From positions 23,131,501 to 23,195,500 of the forward strand of contig NC_088303.1 in NCBI RefSeq assembly GCF_032854445.1: a stretch of 64,000 nucleotides of DNA, read 5' to 3'. The position numbers were made by a program, and so were the translations under genes. The DNA is from Liolophura sinensis. Lineage: Eukaryota > Mollusca > Polyplacophora > Chitonida > Chitonidae. Shown piece by piece: positions 1-12,400 of the stretch. Below the pieces are notes generated by a model. The model had not been told where the DNA came from and ran no database searches. It saw only the letters and a list, made by a program, of their open reading frames with translations. Positions within the stretch are counted from its first letter, which is position 1. Each line of letters begins with the position of its first letter.

Positions 1-2030
1 GCATATAAGACTTCCTGTATTTTCCAGGAGATTTCATCTTGTATTTACTGGTGTGAATTTTGCATGTGAGAAAAATGGTATTGATGCCGTCTACACATCA
101 ATTCCAGTGTGATTTATGTGTGGATTTTGACAGTGTCCATAAAAAGACTGATGCAGACTTCTCATTTTCTACTTTTTTGTGCTGCTGTATGCTTCTTGCA
201 CCTGGTGCTGTATGCTTCTTGCACCTGGTGCTGTATGCTACAGGAACCTGGTGCATGTAAAATAAATGGTGATTTTTTAGAAAAAACTGGATAGGTTTCA
301 TTTATCCAAAATTAAACTGAATGATATCTTTGGGATTTGAAAAAAATATTGTTAATTTGCATAAAAATAGAAAGAAGAAAAAAGTTTATCATGAGCATTT
401 TGTAAAGATTTCCATGTCAGTGATGTTGGATTCTGGTTATTTTGGTACAGTTTTTTTTCCCTTTTAGTGTTTTAAGTGTGCTACTGGTGATTGTATGAAT
501 TATGACTAATCAATTGTAAGTTTGAAACTTGTTATTGTTATTGTTATGGTGCCTTTTACACATCAGTGCCAGTGAGTATTATGTGTGTTAGGTGATGCGG
601 TGAATATTTCTGAATAGCTCTAATATTGTGAGATACAATTTATGTCTAGTTTTTGCTTTGCTGTTTGAATTGTTTTCATGTGATGCTTTTCAAACATGAA
701 ATACATGCTGTACTTAGAAAGGTAATTAAAAATGCTGTGGTGATGATCTCATAATGATCAAATCTCCTAAAGTATAGGTTTCTGTTCGCTAATTAGCATA
801 TGCTAGTAATATTATTTTTGACATTTAAGGTGCTATGTCCACATCAGTTCCAGAGAGTATTATGTGGACAACCTCATTCAGATCTGCTATATCACATATT
901 ATATGTGTTGCCACATTTAGTGTTTTTCTTATAAAAGTATATATATATAAATGTGTGTTCGTATATTTTTTTGTTGTTTTTTTACATTTCAAATCCAGTG
1001 TGATTTAAATGCATTTGAGTCACTAATTGGATGTTTATATTATCCATGTCAAGTGTCTGCTATGTTTTATTAACTAAAGTTCCCATCATGCACTTGTGTG
1101 TCATTAATTTTACATATATGTTAGGTATGTTATTTACAGTTTTATGTTTATTTCTAAGAACCAATACTATACATTTATCATAGACAAAGATAGTGCTGTG
1201 TTGATGCTGTTTACACATCAATTCCAGTGTGATTTATGTGTATTAAGCTATGCTATGGACAGCCTATTATGTATGTATATCCCACATATTTTAAGTATTG
1301 TTTTTGACCATACCATCAATGATGCCTTTTACACATCAATTCCAGTGTGTCTTATGTGTATTGGACATATGAAACTTAACCAAATGTGTATATCCTATAT
1401 CTCATTTTGTAAAAAGTATTTTTGAGACATACTTGTCATTGATGCCTTTTACACATCAATTCCAGTGTGTTTTATGTGTAAGGTAAATGTATCTCGTAGT
1501 AAATTAATCGAGTGGTGAAGCATGCATTAACTACAAATGAACTCCAGAGAGTTGTGTGGTTTGCATGATATCACACATGAGCTCCAGACAGAGTTACATG
1601 TTATTTATGATATCACACAAATTAACTCCAGAGAGTTGTGTGGTTTGCATGATATCACACATGAGCTCCAAACAGTTAAGTGTTAGGCAGGAGACACCAA
1701 ACATGAGCTCCAGAGAGAGTTACAGGTCTACATGATATTGCGCACGCTATTTTTTGTTTGGAAACTGGTGAAAATAATTTGTAATACAATAATATTGTCA
1801 TATACATCATGGTGTTGATAAGTGTACTTTGTATGTCTTACTTGCATTTAAATGTCCTCTGCCACAAGATGCCCTTTACACATCAATCCCAGTGTGTTTT
1901 ATGTGGAAGGCATTTTTTTGATAAGATACGCGTAGCATTGTTATGTTTTGAAGGATTTAAATGCACTTTGCCACAAGATGCCCTTTACACATCAATCCCA
2001 GTGTGTGTTATGTGTAACATTGTCATCTGT
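1..2030 (+). repeat. Irregularly spaced ~40-bp box, eight copies
   Basis: A box close to 'gatgccttttacacatcaat' followed by tccagtgtgwtttatgtg recurs at about 83, 549, 829, 1203, 1319, 1438, 1866 and 1975. Spacing is 109-119 bases for neighbouring close pairs and several hundred otherwise. This suggests an old satellite of about 115 bp in which only the box survives. Short ORFs reading THQFQCDLC-like peptides are translations of this box, not zinc-finger proteins. A 27-bp triplication (ctggtgctgtatgcttcttg) lies at 180-255. Confidence 0.7.
1530..1735 (+). repeat. 84-bp tandem repeat, about 2.5 copies
   Basis: The segments beginning aactccagagagttgtgtgg at 1540 and 1624 repeat with an 84-base period, each with an internal atgagctccaga half-unit. 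A third, partial unit follows at about 1700. Confidence 0.75.
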
Positions 2031-2054
2031 GGTTTTAGCTATCATAATTTGCCC

Positions 2055-2510
2055 TTTACATATATGTATAGACATAAACCCCAAACATACATGCATACAT
2101 GTACAGACATAAACCCCAAACATTCATGCATATATGTACAGACATAAACCCCAAACATACATGTATAGACAAAACCCCCAAACATACATGCGTACATGTA
2201 TAGACGTAAACCCCAAACATACATGCCTACATGTATAGACAAAAACCCCAAACATACATTCATACATGTATAGACGTAAACCCCAAACATACATGCATTC
2301 ATGTTCAGACATAAACCCCAAACATACATTTATAGACGTAAACCCCAAACATACATGCATTCGTGTACAGACATAAACCCCAAACATACATGTACAGACG
2401 TAAACCCCAAACATACATGCATACATGTATAGACACAAATTTCAAACCTGCATTGTACATGCATACATGTTTAGACATAAACCCCAAATATACATGTATC
2501 AAGCAGATTG
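2055..2510 (+). repeat. Minisatellite of 25-35 bp units (ataaaccccaaacatacatg)
   Basis: At least 14 units carry the core 'agacataaaccccaaacata' followed by a variable number of tgcatacatgta steps. Unit length varies, which keeps several antisense frames open (repeated Cys-Met-Phe-Gly-Val-Tyr peptides). These are not genes. Confidence 0.9.
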
Positions 2511-2989
2511 TGTTTTATTTGAGTTTGGAAATGTGTATGAAATTCCCTACCCATGGACTGTTTGTATGCACAAATATACATTAGCATACATTACGTTAGC
2601 ATTTCAGGTCAGATGATATTGTCACCAAATGTACACCATACAGGTAGATAGGATACCACATTGAATGTAGTCTGCTGATTGAATTGTCACTGTGGGCATT
2701 ATTCACGTGCAGGTCCTAAGTACATATATGTATGTATGTTGTATTTAAAGTTCTAATAAGTCTTTAAACAATTAAATTTACCAGTGCCAGTTAGATTTCT
2801 TCTTGCCCTTTTAAACAAATGTTGTAATGGTTTGGTTTTTGTCAGACTCTGTTTTAAATGCTGTTTTATTATTTTGGTTTCAAAAAGCAAGATACATTTG
2901 AATACTGTCTGTGAAACACATGGTGCATTATGTGAAGCTGTGAAACCATGCCATGTGGACATGCATAGTATTATCAAGGCATTGCGCCA

Positions 2990-3330
2990 TGCTATATGTG
3001 GCGTTGGTGTCACACTGTGGATATGGAGTCACAGTGGCCTTGGATTCATATAATAGGTGGACATGGTGTCACTAGTTTCATATTGTGTGGACTTTGTGCC
3101 ACATGGTGTCAAACTGTGGCATTGGTGTTGAATTATGTGGACATGGTGTGGCACTTTGGCATTGGTGATGCAGTATGTGGACAGGATGTCTCACTGTGGG
3201 CATCACACACTTAATGTATACATGTGTGTTGACACACTTTGTTCACTTGTTGTCACACTTCGCGCGCATGTTGTCACACTTTGTTTCTGTGGCGTGACAC
3301 TTTGTCCACATGGTGTCACACCTGCTCACA
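2990..3330 (+). repeat. Degenerate ~30-bp repeat (catggtgtcacact)
   Basis: Units combine 'atgtggacatggtgtcacac' with 'tttggcattggtg'; copies are diverged and vary in length. No coding meaning is visible. Confidence 0.65.
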
Positions 3331-3679
3331 GTGACCAGTTTTCTTGTTTTACTGTATGTGAGTGTGTTTTCTGACAACCTCTCCAGTGAGAGTCTTTCAT
3401 CTGGTCTTGCAGTGTGTGACCTATCTTTTTGTTTAGGTCAAGCAATTTGTATGTTTCCATAGTCTGTAGTAATGTACTGGGTTCACTATAGTAAATGTAG
3501 AAAATATTTAAAAATTGTAGGTAAATTTTTTTTATTCTTGTGGTAAAATAAATGGCACTTATGCATAAGAATAATCTTGTCTTAGTCCGTGTTTTTATCA
3601 CTGCATTTGAACTACATGTAGATCTCCTGATGTTTTTTACCTGAACACCTGTCTATTCCCAGTGTTTCCAGATCTTATG

Positions 3680-4100
3680 CTTTTCATTGTCCCTCTCTCA
3701 TCAACATGGTTTGTTACATTGTCATTGTCTCTGTCAATACCATCTGATGTGTTTCATTGCCTGTATATTTTGTTTCATATTGTCTCTTAATCTTTACTGC
3801 CTGGCATTTTTCTTTGTCGGTGAAACCACTATCTTTTGTTTCCAGTTGTCTCTGTCATTACCATCTGAGGTTTTTCATTTCCCTCCAGCACCAATATCTG
3901 TCATTTTTCATTGCCTCCAGCACCAATGTCTGTCATTTTTCATTGCCTTCTAATCTTTACTGTCAGGCATTTTTGATTTTCTCTTAATCTAAACTGTCTG
4001 GCTTTTTTCAGTCTGTACCACCACTATCTTTTGTTTCCCATTGTCTCTTAATCTTTACTGTCTGGCATTTTTTATTGTCTGTGAAACGGCAATGTTTTGT
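3680..4100 (+). repeat. Degenerate repeat with 'cattgtctcttaatctttac' core
   Basis: Recurring pieces are tttgtttcccattgtctctta, actgtctggcattttt and caccaatatctgtc. They grade into the cleaner 63-bp array that follows. Confidence 0.6.
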
Positions 4101-4300
4101 TTCCCATTGTCTCTACTCCTACCCTGTGATCTTCCAAATTGTCACTCAGTGATCATATTTTGTTTCCCATTGTCTCTACTCCTACCCTGTAATCTTTCAA
4201 ATTGTCACTCAGTGATCATATTTTGTTTCCCATTGTCTCTACTCCTACCCCGTGATCTTCCAAATTGTCACTCAGTGATCATATTTTGTTTTTCATCTTC
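4100..4300 (+). repeat. 63-bp tandem repeat, three copies
   Basis: The unit runs from ttttgtttcccattgtctct through ccaaattgtcactcagtgat. Three near-identical copies are visible, with single-base differences (ccctgt/ccccgt, cttcc/ctttc). Confidence 0.85.
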
Positions 4301-4459
4301 CCCATTTGGCATTTTTCATTGCCTGTACCACAATATTTTCCCATCGTTTCCCATCGTCTCCATTGCTATCATCTGATCTTTTTCATTATTTCTCAGTCAT
4401 CACCATGTCTGCATTGTTTCCATTTTCTTGTCACTATCTGGTGTTTTCACTGCCTCCAC

Positions 4460-5705
4460 TGGCTGATATTTCCCCTGATCTCTCACAGCTGTGTGCCTTG
4501 TGTTCCTCCTGATCTCTCACAGCTGGGTGCCTTTTGTTTCTCTTGATCTCTCACACCTCAGTGTCTTGTGTTTGTCCTGATCTCTCGCACCTCAGTGTCT
4601 TGTGTTTATCATGATCTCTCCAGCTGGTAGAGCGTCTGCTTCAGGAGTGGTAGATCCAGGGTCAATCCTGGGTTGAGTCACAGCTAAGACTTTAAAAGAG
4701 GAAGTTGTGACTTCCTCACTTGGCATACAGCACGAAGGGGATAGTACAATGACTGGTTGACCTGTATCAGCATAATGGCTCGGGTGGGGCGGCTTACTTG
4801 CCTTCGGTAAGTCGTCACAGTGAAGCAGCACTAGATAAAAGAGCGGTGGAAATCCATCCTGTGACAGGGAGGCACATTACATACACCTAAAGGATTCCTT
4901 CCTCGTCATATGACTGAAAAAATTGTTAAGTACGATGTTAAACCCCAAGCACTCACTCACTCACTCACTCAGTGTTTTGTTTTTGTCCTGATCTCTTACA
5001 GCCTGAGAGGCTTGTGTTTGTCATAATCTCTCGTATCTCTGTGTTTTGTGTTTGTCCTGATTTCTCACACCTCAGTGGCTTGTGTTTGCCCTCATTTCTT
5101 ACACCTCAGTGCATGGGGGTTTTCCTGATCTCTCACACCTCAGCTGTTTGTTTCTCCTGATCTCTCACAACTTTGTGTTTCTCCTGATCTCTCACACCTC
5201 AGTGGCTTGTTTTTCTCTGATCTCTCACACCTCAGTGGCTCGTGTTTCTCCTGATCTCTCACACCTCAGTGTCTTGTGTTTGTTCTGATCTCTCACACCA
5301 CAGTGGCTCGTGTTTCTCCTGATCTCTCACACCTCAGTGTCTTGTGTTTCTCCTGATCCCTCACACCTCAGTGGCTCGTGTTTCTCCTGATCTCTCACAA
5401 CTTTGTGTTTCTCCTGATCTCTCACACCTCGGTGGCTCGTGTTTGTCCTGATCTCTCACACCTCTGTGGCTTGTGTTTGTCCTGATCTCTCACACCACAG
5501 TGGCTCGTGTTTCTCCTGATCTCTCACACCTCTGTGGCTTGTTTTTGTCCTGATCTCTTGCACCTCGGTGGCCTGTTTTTGTCCTGATCTCTTGCACCAC
5601 AGTGGCTTGTGTTTGTCCTGATCTCTCACACCCCGGTGGCCTGTTTTTGTCCTGATCTCTTGCACCACAGTGGCTCGTGTATGTCTTGATCTCTCACACC
5701 TCGAC
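4460..5705 (+). repeat. 34-bp minisatellite (tcctgatctctcacacctca), split by a SINE
   Basis: The unit is tcctgatctctcacacctca plus gtggctcgtgtttc. Roughly five units precede and 22 follow the SINE at 4620-4970. Variants alternate cctcagtg, ccacagtg and cctctgtg, so some higher-order mixing is present. Confidence 0.9.
4620..4970 (+). mobile_element. SINE family B copy 1 (tRNA-derived), inside the 34-bp array
   Basis: The tRNA-like head has an A box (agctggtagagcgtctgctt) and a B box (gggtcaatcct). The body runs through ctaagactttaaaagaggaa and aagcagcactagataaaaga. The end is gtacgatgttaaaccccaag plus (cact)n. It matches copies at 12091, 25020 and 48733. It is transcribed by Pol III only if the boxes work; it has no coding capacity. 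Confidence 0.85.
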
Positions 5706-7860
5706 GTTCTGTTATTGTTTTCCTATAATGAGATTCTATTTTGAGGATGGAAGCAAATATGCAGATGAAAAGATCATGCAGAAGGTTCCACCTGGATTCT
5801 GTTCCCAGATCAAGGCAGTCTTGCTGCTTCGGCCGTTTTCAACGTGCTCTCAGTGGTTGAAACTTTCCTGTTTGTGGGTTTTAGCATCCTGCAGAATCAA
5901 AGGAAATCCTTGCGAATGTGGGCGATGCATCTACTACATGACACGCTTTATGTTTGAACAGAAAAATCAAACGTGGTTGGGCAATTCAAATTTGAATGCA
6001 TCAACTTTGTCATCCTTCAAGGCATCTACTTCTTTGGGTAATAAAGATGGCTAACTACATATAAATGTGAGGCTTGTTGCATCGGAAAGGGTAGTAGAAT
6101 AAAACTCACCAGAACAAGCTATACTGGAGTCTGAAATTAGCCGACATGAAACCATATAGGATAAAATTTTGTGTATGCAAATTATCCATTAGTATTCTGA
6201 ACAACCATTCATCCGATCAACATCACAGTTGACGAGTGTATTGTTGACGTAATGCGTATGCAAATGAGGCAACAGTGACCTCTTTAAACGGGCGCTGCAC
6301 TAGTGAATCATAGGGCCTGTCAAATGATCTAACGTGGTGCGCTTGTCGGACTAAGGGGAGATAATTCTCGCCTGACCAAATAAATTGTCTCCCTTACACT
6401 GATTCGTTTCTGACAACTTGAATTTCTCTTCACCTCGCCCTGGCTCTGGTTTCATACAGGTCGGTAACTAACTCAAAAGAGTAAGTATCATTACAGATAT
6501 GTTATAGTTCAACACTTTTCCATATCAACAATACATGTATATTGTGTTGTGTAAGAGAATGATAATTGGAAAAGTTAGACGGGCTTTGGTCTTGACATTT
6601 ACCCTTTCTGGATTAATCCCTCTATTTTTTTTTTCAAAATATTTGGAAAAACGGTATAGAATTAGCTTAAAACTGCAAATAATGAAGCATAATGAGGTGC
6701 GTGAGGTAGTCGTACTCTTTTTCGTCTCCTCACTAGCAATTACGCTACTTTTTTTTGTGCCAGAAATCCGTATGGCAAAAAAAGATGAGATCTTTGCGGG
6801 CTGTGGGTCCGGAATAAAGGCTTTTGTCTTTTCTTTAATGTGGCCTATTCAGTTTCAATACTCAATACTCAGCAATGACTGGATGGGCAAATCTTTTCTA
6901 GGTTTTTGTTTCATATTCATCTTCAACAAGACGATATGCTTGTAGGCCTAGAAGTTATCTGGAGGAAGCTGGAAGGTATAGTGCCTATATACATGTATAC
7001 ATGTGCCGACTTTCCATGCGTGTGCCACTCATAAATCTGAATAAAAGTCTATTACTGAATGAGATGTTTGTTTAAAGCTTAGTCATTTTTCAGCTGAATG
7101 AAAACAGTGTAATTACTATACGTATAAGATGCATAAGCCAATCGGTTTATTGACCAGTAAGATGCTGGGGGGTGTGGGGGGAGGAGTTACATCGGCAGTT
7201 TAAGTTGTAGGCTATAAGCTGATCGGTTTGCCGGTCCGTAGTTTACTCGGACAGATGGATCAACAGGCGATCGGTCAGTGAGGTGAACGGATGGACGATC
7301 GAACGTTCAGTCAATCCGTCGATCTGTCAGACGAACAGACGAATGGGCGGATAGATATGTGGGGGGTTTGGTCGGCCATAAACCTGAGAACATGACCATC
7401 GCATGCGGCTCACTACCAGTGAATTAATTGAAAGCACTTTATGTCCTGTGACATTTCTGGCTGAAAATGTCGATAATTCCTCCTTAAAATCAACGTTGAT
7501 ACATTTTTGTTGTGGTGTCAGCCAGACATGTCACTATGTCTGTGTGTCATTCATTTGTGGTTGACATGTCGGTTACAAATAACATTGTTACATATCTGAT
7601 TTATATACATTGCTTTAAAAACAAGGCTACTTATATGACATTTTAAAAAATTTTTAGATGAAATATGGCAAAGTCTAATTTGTACCTTGCACCGGTGCAT
7701 GTATTTATCAGCTCCTTTCATTTGATGAAAGTAGAATTTCTGCTAACCGGAGCTAAATTATAGGCTTAATTCCTTCTTTTGGTGGAAGTATAAAAGAGAG
7801 CGTACATGACAACAGTGACTGCTTCTGTAAAAGGTTCATTATGTTGACTCGTGTGAACTA
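5706..7860. other. Spacer without a recognised gene
   Basis: No supported gene. A 125-codon frame overlaps the end of the minisatellite; its non-repeat part (RFYFEDGSKYADEKIMQKVP at about 5730-5800) matches nothing I recognise. A 136-codon frame is listed separately. 7240-7370 is rich in gacgga/gacaga-like steps, a decayed simple repeat. Confidence 0.5.
6535..6945 (+). CDS. Unrecognised 136-codon ORF, hydrophobic
   Basis: This would be a 136-residue protein with two or three hydrophobic stretches (RRALVLTFTLSGLIPLFFF, EVVVLFFVSSLAITLLFFVP). I do not recognise a family. It lies in AT-rich spacer where hydrophobic frames arise from T-rich sequence. No splice structure or conserved motif supports it. 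It is kept as a weak hypothesis only. Confidence 0.12.
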   Translation: MYIVLCKRMIIGKVRRALVLTFTLSGLIPLFFFSKYLEKRYRISLKLQIMKHNEVREVVVLFFVSSLAITLLFFVPEIRMAKKDEIFAGCGSGIKAFVFSLMWPIQFQYSILSNDWMGKSFLGFCFIFIFNKTICL

Positions 7861-7867
7861 GCACCAT

Positions 7868-8108
7868 GTACAGGATGTCCCAGAAGTCGTGCACTATCCT
7901 GATTTTCATTTTTTTTCTGTGTTTCAGATTTAATATTGATTTTAAATTTTTTTTCTCTCTTTCAGAGTTAATTGTGGCCAATAAACTAACAGTACAAGAG
8001 AGAGTTGAATTGGTTTTTATGTTTGGAAGACATGGGGCAACACACCGCTCTGTAGCTCAGGCATTCAACCTCAACCTTGATTGGGCGCGACTTCTGGAAC
8101 ACCCTGTC
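7868..8108 (+). mobile_element. Internally deleted Tc1/mariner-type element with transposase HTH remnant
   Basis: Terminal inverted repeats of about 24 bases flank the element: caggatgtcccagaagtcgt at 7871-7890 and the complementary gcgcgacttctggaacaccc at 8085-8104. Between them, about 7960-8070, the frame reads KLTVQERVELVFMFGRHGAT followed by HRSVAQAFN. This resembles the N-terminal helix-turn-helix (DUF4817-like) of Tc1/mariner-type transposases. The catalytic domain is missing, so it would depend on a transposase elsewhere. An upstream 'tttctctctttcag' looks like an intron acceptor. Confidence 0.75.
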
Positions 8109-9374
8109 TATAGCGGGATTCGAACACGCGATCACGGCCATTGATGGCACTGGTCACAAGTTGTAAATACATGTACTAAACAATAATTATATGTCACCAT
8201 TCTTAACTGACAAAAGATATGTAAATAAATCATTCAAATAAAACAAATCGTATTGTTAATTGAGTAGGTCCCTATATATAGCCTAAATGTTTGCATACAT
8301 GCTACCACTGACGATGCCGAAATTTTTTGTCCGACCTTAATCGTATCTGGTGCTATTTAGTGTACGTACAACTATTTAATTTGGTTCATTGCGTTATCTA
8401 TTCTTTATAATTTGATTCTTAGGAACTGCATGTACAGATTGAATTTTTATTTAGTGGTAGCCTACTGGTTTGGTTGTCTTGATTATTTTTGTGCGAATAA
8501 GGCCAGTTTAATCCATTGATATATGTTTTGGGAAAACCATCGTTTCAAGTCAAATCATACAAGAAGGGGAAAATAAAAGGCTAAATTCCCAGTAAGTAAA
8601 AACTAAATGGTTACTTAATGTCAGCTTCACAATTTATTGTTGTCCTGGGAGTACGTTAAAACATGACATCAAGGGGAATAACTCATCTTGAGCAATACCC
8701 ATTTTGCACTTTAAGCAACATTAACAAGAAATCGGCCGAGCACGTGTTCATCATTGTCAAGTTACGGAATGGCTGGCGTCTAACTAAAAGAGGAGGTCTT
8801 TTATGTTATTATTTATTTATTTTTATCATTAATTGTTTAGACACTCTCATCGGTCTAATGAGCGTGAGCGCCTTTGTAAAGTTGTATTATCCACATTGAG
8901 GCGATCTATTCTCCCTAATCACACTGACCGACGTGATGGAAAAATAAGGTCACTAGGGCTGTAGGAATTGAGGTCACTCGGCTCCATCAAATATCAAACA
9001 TTCCCAATCAATCCTTCCTCATCAAGTCCCGCCAACTCGCATCTTTGTGTGTCAGAACATTTTTAAAACAATAATTATACACTTTCCTCTAACAAGGTAA
9101 GGTAAAGCATAAATAAAATGATCGTGAATGTAAACGTGCTAAAATTAGGTCAGGAGTTCACGTGTTCATGTTGTGATCTGAGGTCTAGCGCAAAATGTTA
9201 AGCTGTTGACCAATCATTGAGTGTAGCCGGAGATAGAAGCGATTTGATTGGTTACGTGTAGAAGGTTGGCCCGGGGTAAAGCACGATGTGACTGTAATCA
9301 AGTCAGAAATTTTATTGTTATTCGCCACATTTCGCTAAACCTATACACCGAAGCTTTAGAGTTAAACAAGGAAC
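8109..9374. other. Upstream region of the carrier gene
   Basis: No gene is seen. The sequence around 8115-8150 (gggattcgaacacgcgatca) resembles the B-box end of a tRNA-derived SINE on the minus strand. The last several hundred bases should contain the carrier promoter and 5' UTR; no TATA box or clear CpG-rich block stands out. Confidence 0.4.
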
Positions 9375-9415
9375 ATGGTGCTGGATGGGAATGCTGTGCA
9401 TTTAATCGCTGGCGG
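9375..9415 (+). CDS. SLC25A36: First coding exon of the SLC25A33/36-like carrier
   Basis: This short exon codes for 13 residues plus two bases and is followed by a gtatgt donor at 9416. It lies 8 kb from exon 2 and would be missed by length-based ORF calling. The HLIAGG ending continues directly into [12 protein letters not shown] of exon 2, as in vertebrate homologues. The 5' UTR should lie immediately upstream; no TATA box is evident. Confidence 0.85.
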
Positions 9416-12400
9416 GTATGTATTAACGTGTGTCATTACACCTGCTTCGTTGTGAAGCCAGAGCATATAGTCAGATTTGTTTACATTTTAACCCTGCAGG
9501 GAACATGTCTGACCGGTATTTCTGTTAGGCAAAAGAGTGAGCCTTGTTTTAGGCATGGGCAACTTGTCGTCAGTGAAACATCGTGTAATATACCAAAATA
9601 TCTGTTGTTGCTACATGTTGTTGTTGTATGTTGAAACGGCGTGGCCTTGTGCTGGCATGTTAGTTATGAGCGAGACATGTACATAGAAGAGAGTCACTGT
9701 CTTGGATGATGTAAATTGTAAGGCATTGAGCGTTTGAGTGACAACAAACACGTGTCATTTAGGTGATTATATCAGCGCAGTGCTTCAGTTTGACACCCTG
9801 TGGATGTTTTGGGTTTTCGTGCAGTGGATTAAATAACTGTGGCGAGATCACGGATGCTTCGTCTTGATGGATTGTGGAAAGGTCATTGACACTGGGTTGT
9901 TATTGCATGGCAACTGCGTTGTAGAATAATTGATTGCCAAGTTGAATCCCGTCACAGATATTATGCAACAAGCACAGATGTGTACACATGCCTGCCATGT
10001 AACATTCTCTGTTTGTAAAGGTAGATAGGCTGTTGTCGTAAAAGTGAAGAATCCTTGAGTACGACTTACAACCTCAGTAAATGAATAATCATAGACATCC
10101 CTGTTTTAACAATTTATGATAATTTAAATTATAAGTGATATAAATAGCCATGCAGTTTCTAGTTTCAGTCTAGCTATGTGCAGGGCTTATTTGGATCTAT
10201 TTTTGTTGACTTTAATATTTGATACTGCTGCATGATAATTTGTCAGGTTATGAATGGCATATCTTCACATTGATTTCTTGTGCTGTCCATCTGACAACTT
10301 CATGGTACAACACTTTCATTCTGAAAAAAAACTTTTTGAAAAATCTATTTTAATGTGCTATTTTTCTTCCACCCGTCCCCACCCCTTTCTATGATTATCT
10401 ACCCTGGTAAAGTTAATTATATTTATATAATATGAACTTAAGCAATAGAAGAAATCTTCCAATGCTACTCATGCTGAGTGTTTTTAGAGGACAAACTAGC
10501 TATTATATTAAAATTGTAGTACATTTACTATCTCATGAAATGCTTTTGTTTTGTTGAATACAAAGTCTCAGTTCTTACCTGCCGGGGAAGAAACCATAGG
10601 AAAAAGATTTCAGGTTATTTTTCATTTCAGACATGGTACATACAGCATTGAAAAATATATGTAATGCACTGTCTGTGCCATTGTAGTGAGCATTGCGCAT
10701 GGTTTTTGGCAAAACAGCATGGCTCACAGGGGAAATAGACTGAGTCTGTCAAAACTATAACCTACATGCACACTGCCGTATTATTAGACTCCCAGTGATT
10801 TGACTGCATGAATGATTATGGCTGAATACCACTTTGCAATATTTTGGACATGGCAAAAATTCAGTTGTGTTGACTTACAGATTTGAGGGCGGTTAAACAG
10901 GCTGAATAAATTTATGAAGTAATTTTGCACTTTATTTTACTGATGTCTGTTTAAATGAAGTAAAAATAAAACATAAAAAAACTTTGCTCCTGTTAAACTA
11001 AAACCATTGCTTACTGTGGGTCATACACTGCTGAAGTGTTAGCAAAGGTAGAGGTCATCCAGAAGAGTGACAGATATAATATGGTATTCACCAAAGTGTT
11101 GACTGGAAATGAGGTCAACTATTGATCCCCCCCCCTCCTTCTCCCCCCCCCCCGAAACACTTATGTTGATCACCTCTATGATTTGTGTTAAAGTAGCAAA
11201 TTACATACACATATACAAACAAACTGTATGTCACCTGAAAATATATTGTCAGGGAATTGGCTAATGTGGACCAGATGGTCAAACAGAGGGTAACTTTAAA
11301 TTGCTTTATGCCAGATATTGATTGTGTTGTTAATATACCACAGGTTTTTGTACACAGAGTTATTGAGTTGTACATGCAGACAATTGTTAAGGCAAGGGCT
11401 GATTGATGGGTGGAGGGGCTGTCATGTGAAAAGGCCATTTGACGATTGGTTATAACAGTAAACAAAACAAATGACAAGCTTTTTTAAGCCAAATTTTATG
11501 ACAAGAGGAGTTGAATTGCATGTGTCAAGTTTTCTCGAAGGCAAAATGTTTTCAGAGTAGAATGAAACTGAAATGTAGATAGGAACAGATATATACATGT
11601 ACACATGCATGTATATGTCCTCAAAGTGAACCCTAAAGTGGAGATGCTGAATTTCCTTAGTAGCAAATGCCTTAGTCTGCCAAATTTCTAAGGTGTGTAG
11701 TTCGCAGCCAAAGGATACAATTATATCAGAAGGTTTGTCAGGCATTGTGTAAAGGGCCAGCCTCCACAACATGGACTTTCCCCCCCCCCCCCCCAACTAA
11801 AATCCTGTAATATTTTTTGGTGTGGTCAAACAATAAAAAAGTATAGATGTATTGAAAAATATGTTACATGTATTTCCATCATTTATCAACTAGTTACTTT
11901 AATTTTAATAGGTACATGTAGTTAGCATCCTTCAGAAGGTACCTGACAAACCTCCTGACTTAAAGCCCTAGCCAAAACAGTGAGGGGTGGATTTGAGCAT
12001 GTGTCCTTAGTTATTGGTGAAGGCCCGGATGGACACAGCCAGCCAACGTTTTAACCATCAGAGCCTGCCATCATCTTTTGTTGAAAACTGGCCCCGATAG
12101 CATGGTTGGTAGAGCATCTGCTTCGGGAGGCGGTAGATCCAGGGTTAATCCTGGGTTGGGTCACACCTAAGACCTTAAAATGGGAAGATGTAACTTCCTT
12201 GCTTGGTGTTCTGCATGAAGGGGATAGTGCAACGACTGTTTGATCCGTGTCAGTATAATTGCTTAGGCGGGGTGGCTTACTTACCTTTGGTAAGTGGTCA
12301 CAGTGAAGCAGCACTAGATAAAAGAGCAGAGGAAATTCTTCCGCAACAAGGAGGCACATTACATGCGCTCTAAGGACTCCTTCGTCATCATATGACTAAA

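Noticed and set aside
60-2150. Frames encoding THQFQCDLC-like peptides that resemble zinc-finger fragments
   Set aside because: They are translations of the recurring 40-bp DNA box; no linked finger, linker or long open frame exists.
2042-2502. Antisense ORFs with repeated CMFGVYVYT peptides
   Set aside because: They arise from the minisatellite; three overlapping frames are open at once.
4620-4690. tRNA genes at the heads of the SINE copies
   Set aside because: A and B boxes are present but no complete cloverleaf follows, and the same body and tail are repeated at each locus.
5677-6054. 125-codon ORF after the 34-bp array
   Set aside because: It starts within repeat sequence and the rest has no recognisable motif or splice support.
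9248-9634. 128-codon ORF overlapping carrier exon 1
   Set aside because: It is in a different frame from the true first exon and runs into intron 1.
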